The position numbers were made by a program, and so were the translations under genes. Under the pieces are notes generated by a model. It made no database searches. It was not told the DNA's origin and saw nothing but the letters and a program-made list of their open reading frames with translations. Shown here piece by piece: positions 1 to 10,619 of a DNA stretch of 64,000 nt; the first letter of the stretch is position 1, and the number at the start of each line of letters is the position of its first letter. This DNA is from Tetradesmus obliquus (taxonomy: Eukaryota; Chlorophyta; Chlorophyceae; Sphaeropleales; Scenedesmaceae), in NCBI GenBank assembly GCA_030272155.1, contig CP126193.1:7192001-7256000 (forward strand), read 5' to 3'.

Positions 1-260
1 ACACACGCACACATCTTGCATTGAAGCGCTGCTGCTGTGGCGACTGCACGCGGCGCGCAGAACTTGAAGTGCTGCACACCTGGCAAGCAGCCAGTCAAGC
101 CCCAGAACAATCTCTGCCCCCTCATAGACTTGGTGATGTATCTGACCTTGTCTGCACTGAGCCTGATGTAGAAGCGTCCCATCGCATCCATCCACACCGC
201 TGCGTTGCGCTCCTGCGCTGCTAACAAGGCTGCGCGCTGCCAATCCGGCAATTCTTGCAC
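1..260 (-). CDS. Antisense nuclease-like exon, copy 1 (partial)
   Basis: Only the first part of the exon, next to the acceptor at 261-266, is in the window. The nuclease-like motifs lie before base 1 and cannot be seen for this copy. Confidence 0.45.
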   Translation of the reverse strand, partial: MQELPDWQRAALLAAQERNAAVWMDAMGRFYIRLSADKVRYITKSMRGQRLFWGLTGCLPGVQHFKFCAPRAVATAAALQCKMCAC

Positions 261-266
261 CTGCAG

Positions 267-785
267 TTGAAGGACAAACCAACCCAGCAGGCCAAGAGCA
301 TGACTCAGCTGGAGTTTGTTCACTGCATGATGGAGATCAAAGACATAGCCAACCAACAGCAGGCGCAGCGCGGCACTACGCCGCTGTACATCTTTGACAA
401 CCCAAGTGTTCACCTGGGGAAGGATGGCCTACAGATGTTGGTTGCAGGTGGCATCAATGAAGATCAACTGCTGCACATTGCACCCTACTCCCCAGATTTC
501 AACAAGCCCATTGAACATGCATTTGGCAGCCTCAAAGCAGCCTTCCGCAACTACTTGTATAACAGCTGCCAGCTGGGTGGTGCTGATGTGAAGCCGCGAG
601 ACCTGCAGCACGGCCTGTACAACACCTTCATGAAGATCACAGCTGCATCTGTCATGGCTGATGTATTGAAGCTGCCAGATTTATGGAACATGGTGCGCAG
701 CCGCAAGAGGAGTCTTTGTGTGTGCCGAGACGGGAAGCAGCGCCGCGGCACTGCTGGCGACTACCCCAGGAAAGACCAGCGCTGA
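267..785 (+). pseudogene. Transposase 3' exon, copy 1 (5' part lies before the window)
   Basis: This carries catalytic Asp 2 (396-398), the SPDFNKPIEH Glu (513-515) and the basic C-terminal tail. The exon starts after the CTGCAG acceptor at 261-266, or after a second possible acceptor at 287. The frameshift and stop seen in complete copies would lie upstream, outside the window. Confidence 0.75.
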
Positions 786-2057
786 GTCTGCTGTAGTGCT
801 GCTGCAGGGCATGTAGGGATTGTGGCTGTCAGCTGCATGCAAGATGGCTGGCCAGCAGTGCACAGGGTGTCACTCAGAGAGCCCTTGAGCTCACCTGTTT
901 GAGGGCACCTGCGCTTGTCGCCGTCCTGCATGTTCGCACCGCCCGGGGCTTGGGAGGTGCTGGCACCATGCTGCTGTAGGGTGGTTACTTCCTGGTGTTC
1001 ACCTGAGAGCGAGTGTGGGAACAAAATGGCATGTTCAGAGGCTTATTGTATGAGTAAACTACATGTGGATGTTGTGCTTTGGTGCTCAGACTTGTCAGGA
1101 GTGGTTCCTGCTTCAAACGACTGCTGCAAGGCAGCAAGGCACTTGGTGGCCATTTCACATACAGGCATTTGCAGTCATGCTGAATTGCCGAATGTAATGG
1201 TAAAATTCCTGGCATAATTCAACTACGCTCGTAGCTCTTGAACATGGCTCCTGCTGCTGTCACTCGCGTTAGTTGTGACGACTGTTGGCCTGCCAAGCGA
1301 TATGCACGGAGCCTGCAAGAAACCTCGCGGTAAATTAACTTTTATATTTGATGATTGATTTAAGCATGGCTTGAGCCGAAATAAACTGCGGTATGGTGAA
1401 GAACTTCAAGACGGAAAGGTGCCCTGAAACAAGCCTGCTCCGAGCCACACAGCTGCCACGCTCCCAACTTTTCATCGTCGACACATTATGCAACGTACCT
1501 TTGGTTGAAGCACAAAACCAATCCTGAAGGGCCCTCGCAAGCCCACGTTGCAGGTGAGCCTGACGGGTCAACACGGATGTCCAGAGCACTGCAGCTCGAT
1601 CGCGTTGCTGCAGCACCTGCAAACAATTTGTAATGAACATTAAACGGCGTTAAACACAGCGCTGTACTGAAAGCCTTCGCAAAAAAATTAGGTAGCAGCA
1701 GTGAGGCACCTGCTGGCACATGCTGCTGCTGTCACGCCCACCAACAACTGCTGTTGAAAAACACATGCCACCGTGATTCAAAGCACACATAGCTGTAACG
1801 TTTCCTGTTGTCTGCTGCTGCTGCTGCTCCTGCCCAGGCAGATATCATATATTGCAAACAGTGCTACTGCCGCAGTAAAATCAGCTGCATACCCAGCAGC
1901 AGCAGGAGCACATCAGCCATAGCATGAAAAGGTAGGTGTGCACTTCAGGCACCAAGTCCAGGAACAGCAACAGAAGGGATGCAGTGCAGGCTAAGAACTG
2001 CTGCAGCAAAGGCTGGCATGCAATTACAGTCTCAGCTGGGCATGGTACAAACGTAGC

Positions 2058-2730
2058 GAACAAGTGGCCTACATATAAATGTCAAGCTTTCAACGACGAA
2101 TCTAAATCAATTTGAGCTGTTAGCAGTGGCACAGTGTGCTGCAAGAAAAGTGCTAAAAACACGTTGCCCTGAAGTGCCCCGACTCGGCTGTTACATATGT
2201 TAACTTGCGCTGTAGAGTGTTGCTGTGGGTGCTGCTGCCTGCAACATGTTTTGATGTGTAGTGTAACACTTCTGGGCTTCCCTTGCTGGCTGATCAGGCA
2301 CTGCAGTTCTGGTGTGCCAAGTGCCCTGCCGCTGCTGTTGCGCTCTGCTGCTTGGCGCTGTGCGCTGCACATACAGTTTCAACTGTCATATCTGTTACAT
2401 AGTGCGCAACACCGCTTCAGGCCCACCGGCAGCTGCTGCGCGCGTGCAGCTAGTGTGGCTGCACAGACTTTGTTGAGGACTAGTATTCTACACAGTTTCC
2501 TGCAAACATCCTTCTTGTGTGATCAAGGCGAATTCTGGAGCTCAAAATTACTAGCAGTTTGAAGCTGCTGCTGCTGGCAGGTTGGGGCCCTGCTGTGCAG
2601 TTGGGATGCAAGCAAACCAAAGCAGCAGCACTGGCAGCTGTGCCTTACTGTGCCTGCCACATACAGCAGGTTGCTATGCCAGCATGGCTGTCTGCTTGCA
2701 AGCTGTGTTGATTTGTTGCAAAATGCAGAT
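2058..2730 (-). repeat. 673-bp inter-element spacer, inverted
   Basis: This sequence lies between the right TIR of copy 1 and the adjacent TIR of inverted copy 2. It reads in the opposite sense to the spacers after 10620, as expected for material inside the inversion. I see no convincing gene in it; the open frames are cysteine- and serine-rich and lack a recognisable domain. Confidence 0.85.
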
Positions 2731-4002
2731 GCTACGTTTGTACCATGCCCAGCTGAGACTGTAATTGCATGCCAGCCTTTGCTGCAGCAGTTCTTAGCCT
2801 GCACTGCATCCCTTCTGTTGCTGTTCCTGGACTTGGTGCCTGAAGTGCACACCTACCTTTTCATGCTATGGCTGATGTGCTCCTGCTGCTGCTGGGTATG
2901 CAGCTGATTTTACTGCGGCAGTAGCACTGTTTGCAATATATGATATCTGCCTGGGCAGGAGCAGCAGCAGCAGCAGACAACAGGAAACGTTACAGCTATG
3001 TGTGCTTTGAATCACGGTGGCATGTGTTTTTCAACAGCAGTTGTTGGTGGGCGTGACAGCAGCAGCATGTGCCAGCAGGTGCCTCACTGCTGCTACCTAA
3101 TTTTTTTGCGAAGGCTTTCAGTACAGCGCTGTGTTTAACGCCGTTTAATGTTCATTACAAATTGTTTGCAGGTGCTGCAGCAACGCGATCGAGCTGCAGT
3201 GCTCTGGACATCCGTGTTGACCCGTCAGGCTCACCTGCAACGTGGGCTTGCGAGGGCCCTTCAGGATTGGTTTTGTGCTTCAACCAAAGGTACGTTGCAT
3301 AATGTGTCGACGATGAAAAGTTGGGAGCGTGGCAGCTGTGTGGCTCGGAGCAGGCTTGTTTCAGGGCACCTTTCCGTCTTGAAGTTCTTCACCATACCGC
3401 AGTTTATTTCGGCTCAAGCCATGCTTAAATCAATCATCAAATATAAAAGTTAATTTACCGCGAGGTTTCTTGCAGGCTCCGTGCATATCGCTTGGCAGGC
3501 CAACAGTCGTCACAACTAACGCGAGTGACAGCAGCAGGAGCCATGTTCAAGAGCTACGAGCGTAGTTGAATTATGCCAGGAATTTTACCATTACATTCGG
3601 CAATTCAGCATGACTGCAAATGCCTGTATGTGAAATGGCCACCAAGTGCCTTGCTGCCTTGCAGCAGTCGTTTGAAGCAGGAACCACTCCTGACAAGTCT
3701 GAGCACCAAAGCACAACATCCACATGTAGTTTACTCATACAATAAGCCTCTGAACATGCCATTTTGTTCCCACACTCGCTCTCAGGTGAACACCAGGAAG
3801 TAACCACCCTACAGCAGCATGGTGCCAGCACCTCCCAAGCCCCGGGCGGTGCGAACATGCAGGACGGCGACAAGCGCAGGTGCCCTCAAACAGGTGAGCT
3901 CAAGGGCTCTCTGAGTGACACCCTGTGCACTGCTGGCCAGCCATCTTGCATGCAGCTGACAGCCACAATCCCTACATGCCCTGCAGCAGCACTACAGCAG
4001 AC

Positions 4003-6205
4003 TCAGCGCTGGTCTTTCCTGGGGTAGTCGCCAGCAGTGCCGCGGCGCTGCTTCCCGTCTCGGCACACACAAAGACTCCTCTTGCGGCTGCGCACCATGT
4101 TCCATAAATCTGGCAGCTTCAATACATCAGCCATGACAGATGCAGCTGTGATCTTCATGAAGGTGTTGTACAGGCCGTGCTGCAGGTCTCGCGGCTTCAC
4201 ATCAGCACCACCCAGCTGGCAGCTGTTATACAAGTAGTTGCGGAAGGCTGCTTTGAGGCTGCCAAATGCATGTTCAATGGGCTTGTTGAAATCTGGGGAG
4301 TAGGGTGCAATGTGCAGCAGTTGATCTTCATTGATGCCACCTGCAACCAACATCTGTAGGCCATCCTTCCCCAGGTGAACACTTGGGTTGTCAAAGATGT
4401 ACAGCGGCGTAGTGCCGCGCTGCGCCTGCTGTTGGTTGGCTATGTCTTTGATCTCCATCATGCAGTGAACAAACTCCAGCTGAGTCATGCTCTTGGCCTG
4501 CTGGGTTGGTTTGTCCTTCAACTGCAGGTGCAAGAATTGCCGGATTGGCAGCGCGCAGCCTTGTTAGCAGCGCAGGAGCGCAACGCAGCGGTGTGGATGG
4601 ATGCGATGGGACGCTTCTACATCAGGCTCAGTGCAGACAAGGTCAGATACATCACCAAGTCTATGAGGGGGCAGAGATTGTTCTGGGGCTTGACTGGCTG
4701 CTTGCCAGGTGTGCAGCACTTCAAGTTCTGCGCGCCGCGTGCAGTCGCCACAGCAGCAGCGCTTCAATGCAAGATGTGTGCGTGTGTGCTGGCTGATATG
4801 GTTGGCACATGCATGGGCTACATGCACACAAGCGAGGAGCAGCTGGTGTGCATGCTGTACTGGTTAGGCATCAGCAGCAGTATGTGTGCTCAGGTAGCAG
4901 TGGACTGGTGGGATGGGCGGATTGATTTCCTCCATGCACAGCACAACATGCTGATTCAAGCTGATGGCTCATGTCATGACAAGGGTTATTACAGCAGCAG
5001 CAGGCAGCAGGTGCTGGAGCGCGACTTTGAGTTCTGCGCTGCAGCATATGACAACTGGCTGCAGCCAGGGGGCACTGTGCTGCGCGTGAGCACGCGCGGA
5101 TTTGACATGCACCAATCCTTGCACATTGGTTTCCAGCTTGCTGCTGCAGGTAGTGTCATTGTACTGTCACCAAGTTACTCTGCTGTTATGTTCACAGCAG
5201 AGGACGGGCAGCGCTGCAGCTTCACTACAGCATTAAAAAAAGCACTGCGGGACTGTTACTACACAGTACAGCAGGGCTGGCATGTCTTTCGATGGCAGGC
5301 GCCTGCGCAGTAGCAGCGCACACTCACCATGTACGGTACATTGAGGTTGCCAGCATGGTCCTTGTTGTCTGTTGTGCCGGTGACAAACTTGCAGTAGACG
5401 GGCCCGTGCACAGCGTTGACGGCGCAGACAAAGTGCAACTTGACCGGCTCTGCGTCCTTGCCCTTGCGCATCCATTTGCATGGCAGCACAGCATGCACGT
5501 TTTCATCGTGTGCATCACAATAGACCTTGACGGAGCCGCCTGCCAGGTCTGACATCCAGAATTTGCACTCATCAATGAATTATATGCGCTGCAGCATGTC
5601 GGGGTCACTTTGGTACTTCTGCCACAGCGCCGCAGCTGCTGCTTTTCGCCTTTGTTTCTGTATCTTTGTCAAGTCCAGCTTCACATCTATTCTCCTGCGC
5701 ACCAGGTCGGGGTCAGCCCATTTCATGTACTTCAGCAGTCTCTTGGGTGTGATGTTGTAGTCAGTGCACAGCTGGCGCAGTGTGTCATTTTCCTGACATG
5801 CGACTTCGATTGAAGTCCACCACACGTGCACATCAACCTGTCTCTTTGAATCTGCAGATGGGTAGGCCTTTACCACCTTGCCAGCCTTGAATATTGTGCT
5901 GGCATGGAAGGCGACAGCATGTGGGACATTTGAGGGCCTGCCGCCATGCTTGGGTGTAGCCACTGTGCCGTTTGCTGTGAAGTTCTTGTGATGAGTTTGC
6001 AGAACCGGTTCAGGTCCCCGTGTACCTCCTTGGCGTAGTCAGGGTACTGCTCTCTGTAATAATATGCGGGCGTAAACTTTTCGTCAGCTGTGGTCAAAGC
6101 CATTATCACACACACCACCGCCGCCACCCTCATGGCCGTGGTGCTGCGGTTGCTCTTCCATCCTGAAGGGTGCTTGCGCACCATGGACAGCCCCCCTGCA
6201 GGCAT
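4003..6205 (-). pseudogene. Transposase, copy 2 (inverted), same frameshift and stop
   Basis: Reads right to left: N-terminal frame 6205-5870, shifted frame 5963-5580 ending in TAA, FIDECKFW segment 5579-5328, intron 5327-4522, last exon 4521-4003. It shares every defect with the direct copies, so the defects predate both the amplification and the inversion. Confidence 0.75.
4528..5313 (+). CDS. Antisense nuclease-like exon, copy 2 (on plus because the element is inverted)
   Basis: In this copy the exon reads left to right: acceptor ...CAACTGCAG ending at 4527, 261 codons, stop at 5311-5313. Upstream on the same strand are plausible further coding segments: about 3172-3291 (acceptor TTTGCAG, donor AAAG|GTACGT), about 3475-3560, about 3665-3785, and about 3787-3895 (donor CAAACAG|GTGAGC). 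Their phases did not all join consistently, so the full gene model is open. Confidence 0.5.
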   Translation: MQELPDWQRAALLAAQERNAAVWMDAMGRFYIRLSADKVRYITKSMRGQRLFWGLTGCLPGVQHFKFCAPRAVATAAALQCKMCACVLADMVGTCMGYMHTSEEQLVCMLYWLGISSSMCAQVAVDWWDGRIDFLHAQHNMLIQADGSCHDKGYYSSSRQQVLERDFEFCAAAYDNWLQPGGTVLRVSTRGFDMHQSLHIGFQLAAAGSVIVLSPSYSAVMFTAEDGQRCSFTTALKKALRDCYYTVQQGWHVFRWQAPAQ

Positions 6206-6338
6206 GAATCCAAAACATATGGATATGTTAGCTGTGCTTCTAGCAGCAGTGTGAACAGAAGTAACTGGTCAGGTCAAACAACAGCCTGCGGCATCGTGGA
6301 GTTTGACCGGTCTCAGCTGGGCATGGTACAAACGTAGC

Positions 6339-7011
6339 GAACAAGTGGCCTACATATAAATGTCAAGCTTTCAACGACGAATCTAAATCAATTTGAGCTG
6401 TTAGCAGTGGCACAGTGTGCTGCAAGAAAAGTGCTAAAAACACGTTGCCCTGAAGTGCCCCGACTCGGCTGTTACATATGTTAACTTGCGCTGTAGAGTG
6501 TTGCTGTGGGTGCTGCTGCCTGCAACATGTTTTGATGTGTAGTGTAACACTTCTGGGCTTCCCTTGCTGGCTGATCAGGCACTGCAGTTCTGGTGTGCCA
6601 AGTGCCCTGCCGCTGCTGTTGCGCTCTGCTGCTTGGCGCTGTGCGCTGCACATACAGTTTCAACTGTCATATCTGTTACATAGTGCGCAACACCGCTTCA
6701 GGCCCACCGGCAGCTGCTGCGCGCGTGCAGCTAGTGTGGCTGCACAGACTTTGTTGAGGACTAGTATTCTACACAGTTTCCTGCAAACATCCTTCTTGTG
6801 TGATCAAGGCGAATTCTGGAGCTCAAAATTACTAGCAGTTTGAAGCTGCTGCTGCTGGCAGGTTGGGGCCCTGCTGTGCAGTTGGGATGCAAGCAAACCA
6901 AAGCAGCAGCACTGGCAGCTGTGCCTTACTGTGCCTGCCACATACAGCAGGTTGCTATGCCAGCATGGCTGTCTGCTTGCAAGCTGTGTTGATTTGTTGC
7001 AAAATGCAGAT
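6339..7011 (-). repeat. 673-bp inter-element spacer, inverted
   Basis: Same orientation as the spacer at 2058-2730. It separates inverted copy 2 from copy 3 and lies just inside the right edge of the inversion. No gene is supported. Confidence 0.85.
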
Positions 7012-7144
7012 GCTACGTTTGTACCATGCCCAGCTGAGACCGGTCAAACTCCACGATGCCGCAGGCTGTTGTTTGACCTGACCAGTTACTTCTGTTCACA
7101 CTGCTGCTAGAAGCACAGCTAACATATCCATATGTTTTGGATTC

Positions 7145-9347
7145 ATGCCTGCAGGGGGGCTGTCCATGGTGCGCAAGCACCCTTCAGGATGGAAGAGCAA
7201 CCGCAGCACCACGGCCATGAGGGTGGCGGCGGTGGTGTGTGTGATAATGGCTTTGACCACAGCTGACGAAAAGTTTACGCCCGCATATTATTACAGAGAG
7301 CAGTACCCTGACTACGCCAAGGAGGTACACGGGGACCTGAACCGGTTCTGCAAACTCATCACAAGAACTTCACAGCAAACGGCACAGTGGCTACACCCAA
7401 GCATGGCGGCAGGCCCTCAAATGTCCCACATGCTGTCGCCTTCCATGCCAGCACAATATTCAAGGCTGGCAAGGTGGTAAAGGCCTACCCATCTGCAGAT
7501 TCAAAGAGACAGGTTGATGTGCACGTGTGGTGGACTTCAATCGAAGTCGCATGTCAGGAAAATGACACACTGCGCCAGCTGTGCACTGACTACAACATCA
7601 CACCCAAGAGACTGCTGAAGTACATGAAATGGGCTGACCCCGACCTGGTGCGCAGGAGAATAGATGTGAAGCTGGACTTGACAAAGATACAGAAACAAAG
7701 GCGAAAAGCAGCAGCTGCGGCGCTGTGGCAGAAGTACCAAAGTGACCCCGACATGCTGCAGCGCATATAATTCATTGATGAGTGCAAATTCTGGATGTCA
7801 GACCTGGCAGGCGGCTCCGTCAAGGTCTATTGTGATGCACACGATGAAAACGTGCATGCTGTGCTGCCATGCAAATGGATGCGCAAGGGCAAGGACGCAG
7901 AGCCGGTCAAGTTGCACTTTGTCTGCGCCGTCAACGCTGTGCACGGGCCCGTCTACTGCAAGTTTGTCACCGGCACAACAGACAACAAGGACCATGCTGG
8001 CAACCTCAATGTACCGTACATGGTGAGTGTGCGCTGCTACTGCGCAGGCGCCTGCCATCGAAAGACATGCCAGCCCTGCTGTACTGTGTAGTAACAGTCC
8101 CGCAGTGCTTTTTTTAATGCTGTAGTGAAGCTGCAGCGCTGCCCGTCCTCTGCTGTGAACATAACAGCAGAGTAACTTGGTGACAGTACAATGACACTAC
8201 CTGCAGCAGCAAGCTGGAAACCAATGTGCAAGGATTGGTGCATGTCAAATCCGCGCGTGCTCACGCGCAGCACAGTGCCCCCTGGCTGCAGCCAGTTGTC
8301 ATATGCTGCAGCGCAGAACTCAAAGTCGCGCTCCAGCACCTGCTGCCTGCTGCTGCTGTAATAACCCTTGTCATGACATGAGCCATCAGCTTGAATCAGC
8401 ATGTTGTGCTGTGCATGGAGGAAATCAATCCGCCCATCCCACCAGTCCACTGCTACCTGAGCACACATACTGCTGCTGATGCCTAACCAGTACAGCATGC
8501 ACACCAGCTGCTCCTCGCTTGTGTGCATGTAGCCCATGCATGTGCCAACCATATCAGCCAGCACACACGCACACATCTTGCATTGAAGCGCTGCTGCTGT
8601 GGCGACTGCACGCGGCGCGCAGAACTTGAAGTGCTGCACACCTGGCAAGCAGCCAGTCAAGCCCCAGAACAATCTCTGCCCCCTCATAGACTTGGTGATG
8701 TATCTGACCTTGTCTGCACTGAGCCTGATGTAGAAGCGTCCCATCGCATCCATCCACACCGCTGCGTTGCGCTCCTGCGCTGCTAACAAGGCTGCGCGCT
8801 GCCAATCCGGCAATTCTTGCACCTGCAGTTGAAGGACAAACCAACCCAGCAGGCCAAGAGCATGACTCAGCTGGAGTTTGTTCACTGCATGATGGAGATC
8901 AAAGACATAGCCAACCAACAGCAGGCGCAGCGCGGCACTACGCCGCTGTACATCTTTGACAACCCAAGTGTTCACCTGGGGAAGGATGGCCTACAGATGT
9001 TGGTTGCAGGTGGCATCAATGAAGATCAACTGCTGCACATTGCACCCTACTCCCCAGATTTCAACAAGCCCATTGAACATGCATTTGGCAGCCTCAAAGC
9101 AGCCTTCCGCAACTACTTGTATAACAGCTGCCAGCTGGGTGGTGCTGATGTGAAGCCGCGAGACCTGCAGCACGGCCTGTACAACACCTTCATGAAGATC
9201 ACAGCTGCATCTGTCATGGCTGATGTATTGAAGCTGCCAGATTTATGGAACATGGTGCGCAGCCGCAAGAGGAGTCTTTGTGTGTGCCGAGACGGGAAGC
9301 AGCGCCGCGGCACTGCTGGCGACTACCCCAGGAAAGACCAGCGCTGA
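7145..9347 (+). pseudogene. Tc1/mariner (IS630-type) DDE transposase, DD38E, interrupted; copy 3
   Basis: Three segments form one transposase. The N-terminal part reads in one frame from about 7145 (TADEKFTPAYYYREQYPDYA) and shifts frame near 7340-7380 into a segment with a GGRP motif and a basic stretch, ending at a TAA (7768-7770). The same frame resumes at once with FIDECKFW, holding catalytic Asp 1 (7777-7779). An exon boundary after 8022 (ATG|GTGAGT) and an acceptor at 8828 join phase 0 to the last exon. That exon holds Asp 2 in IFDNPSVH (8958-8960) and the catalytic Glu in SPDFNKPIEH (9075-9077), 38 residues apart. These are the hallmarks of DDE_3 superfamily transposases, which cut and paste DNA at TIRs. 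A 41-nt intron (7328-7368) could instead explain the frame change. The TAA has no such explanation, so the gene looks dead unless read through. Confidence 0.75.
8037..8822 (-). CDS. Antisense terminal exon inside the transposase intron; possible Vsr/DUF559-like nuclease; copy 3
   Basis: This is a 261-codon open exon on the strand opposite the transposase, lying wholly within its intron (8023-8828). On the minus strand it follows a CTGCAG acceptor, and that palindrome (8823-8828) is also the plus-strand acceptor of the transposase last exon. The protein has WQRAALLAAQERNA, WDGRIDF, then LIQADGSCHDKG, QQVLERDFEFCAAAY and TVLRVS. The order R-x-D-F, hydrophobic-x-D-G-x-x-H, R-D, A, hydrophobic-L-R resembles PD-(D/E)XK nucleases of the Vsr/DUF559 type, with Gln where Glu is usual before x-D-G. 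That fold is inferred from the pattern only. The frame stays open past the acceptor to 8975, but that part is antisense to transposase coding sequence. Upstream exons probably lie at 9460-10200 (minus) and were not resolved. Confidence 0.5.
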   Translation of the reverse strand: MQELPDWQRAALLAAQERNAAVWMDAMGRFYIRLSADKVRYITKSMRGQRLFWGLTGCLPGVQHFKFCAPRAVATAAALQCKMCACVLADMVGTCMGYMHTSEEQLVCMLYWLGISSSMCAQVAVDWWDGRIDFLHAQHNMLIQADGSCHDKGYYSSSRQQVLERDFEFCAAAYDNWLQPGGTVLRVSTRGFDMHQSLHIGFQLAAAGSVIVLSPSYSAVMFTAEDGQRCSFTTALKKALRDCYYTVQQGWHVFRWQAPAQ

Positions 9348-10619
9348 GTCTGCTGTAGTGCTGCTGCAGGGCATGTAGGGATTGTGGCTGTCAGCTGCAT
9401 GCAAGATGGCTGGCCAGCAGTGCACAGGGTGTCACTCAGAGAGCCCTTGAGCTCACCTGTTTGAGGGCACCTGCGCTTGTCGCCGTCCTGCATGTTCGCA
9501 CCGCCCGGGGCTTGGGAGGTGCTGGCACCATGCTGCTGTAGGGTGGTTACTTCCTGGTGTTCACCTGAGAGCGAGTGTGGGAACAAAATGGCATGTTCAG
9601 AGGCTTATTGTATGAGTAAACTACATGTGGATGTTGTGCTTTGGTGCTCAGACTTGTCAGGAGTGGTTCCTGCTTCAAACGACTGCTGCAAGGCAGCAAG
9701 GCACTTGGTGGCCATTTCACATACAGGCATTTGCAGTCATGCTGAATTGCCGAATGTAATGGTAAAATTCCTGGCATAATTCAACTACGCTCGTAGCTCT
9801 TGAACATGGCTCCTGCTGCTGTCACTCGCGTTAGTTGTGACGACTGTTGGCCTGCCAAGCGATATGCACGGAGCCTGCAAGAAACCTCGCGGTAAATTAA
9901 CTTTTATATTTGATGATTGATTTAAGCATGGCTTGAGCCGAAATAAACTGCGGTATGGTGAAGAACTTCAAGACGGAAAGGTGCCCTGAAACAAGCCTGC
10001 TCCGAGCCACACAGCTGCCACGCTCCCAACTTTTCATCGTCGACACATTATGCAACGTACCTTTGGTTGAAGCACAAAACCAATCCTGAAGGGCCCTCGC
10101 AAGCCCACGTTGCAGGTGAGCCTGACGGGTCAACACGGATGTCCAGAGCACTGCAGCTCGATCGCGTTGCTGCAGCACCTGCAAACAATTTGTAATGAAC
10201 ATTAAACGGCGTTAAACACAGCGCTGTACTGAAAGCCTTCGCAAAAAAATTAGGTAGCAGCAGTGAGGCACCTGCTGGCACATGCTGCTGCTGTCACGCC
10301 CACCAACAACTGCTGTTGAAAAACACATGCCACCGTGATTCAAAGCACACATAGCTGTAACGTTTCCTGTTGTCTGCTGCTGCTGCTGCTCCTGCCCAGG
10401 CAGATATCATATATTGCAAACAGTGCTACTGCCGCAGTAAAATCAGCTGCATACCCAGCAGCAGCAGGAGCACATCAGCCATAGCATGAAAAGGTAGGTG
10501 TGCACTTCAGGCACCAAGTCCAGGAACAGCAACAGAAGGGATGCAGTGCAGGCTAAGAACTGCTGCAGCAAAGGCTGGCATGCAATTACAGTCTCAGCTG
10601 GGCATGGTACAAACGTAGC

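Larger units (their letters stand above)
1..2057 (+). mobile_element. Tc1/mariner-like element copy 1, 3' part (cut by window start)
   Basis: Window base 1 corresponds to base 8563 of copy 3, inside the transposase intron. The visible part holds the start-proximal end of the antisense nuclease-like exon (1-260), the transposase 3' exon (267-785), about 1.24 kb without a sense gene, and the right TIR (2029-2057). That 1.24-kb tail is where the upstream exons of the antisense gene should lie. Confidence 0.9.
2731..6338 (-). mobile_element. Tc1/mariner-like element copy 2, complete, inverted
   Basis: This is the only complete copy in reverse orientation, with TIRs at 2731-2759 and 6310-6338. 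Base p here corresponds to base 13350-p of copy 3. Its transposase reads minus (6205 to 4003) and its antisense nuclease-like exon reads plus (4528-5313). Apart from orientation it matches the other copies. Confidence 0.9.
2029..7040. other. Exact 5,012-bp inversion of spacer-element-spacer between 29-bp TIRs
   Basis: Left of 2029 the element reads plus. From 2058 to 7011 the spacer, the whole element and the next spacer read minus. From 7041 the elements read plus again. Both edges are 29-bp inverted repeats (2029-2057 and 7012-7040), namely the right TIR of the first element and the left TIR of the third. Flipping this block back restores a perfect head-to-tail array. One recombination event between these two TIRs therefore explains the arrangement. 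It could be homologous exchange, or transposase acting on ends of different elements. Confidence 0.9.
7012..10619 (+). mobile_element. Tc1/mariner-like element copy 3, complete (reference copy)
   Basis: The ends are 29-bp perfect inverted repeats at 7012-7040 and 10591-10619. Inside each TIR, two bases from the outer end, is a TA dinucleotide (7014-7015 and 10616-10617). Tc1/mariner elements duplicate TA on insertion. If these TAs are the target duplication, the element proper is 7016-10615, exactly 3,600 bp, and starts CGTTTGTACCATGCCC. Contents in order are the interrupted transposase (7145-9347) with an intron at 8023-8828, the antisense nuclease-like exon inside that intron, and 1.24 kb (9348-10590) without a sense gene. 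The strand opposite that last stretch has open segments with plausible splice sites. Confidence 0.85.

Noticed and set aside
2029-2759. Spacer as a separate MITE inserted into the unit
   Set aside because: No target duplication flanks it; the bases outside its inverted repeats differ on the two sides. The TIRs fit the transposase-bearing element better.
8823-8975. N-terminal extension of the antisense frame (312 codons in total)
   Set aside because: It lies opposite the transposase last exon and the CTGCAG acceptor gives a natural start at 8822. The extra residues are best explained as antisense to coding sequence.
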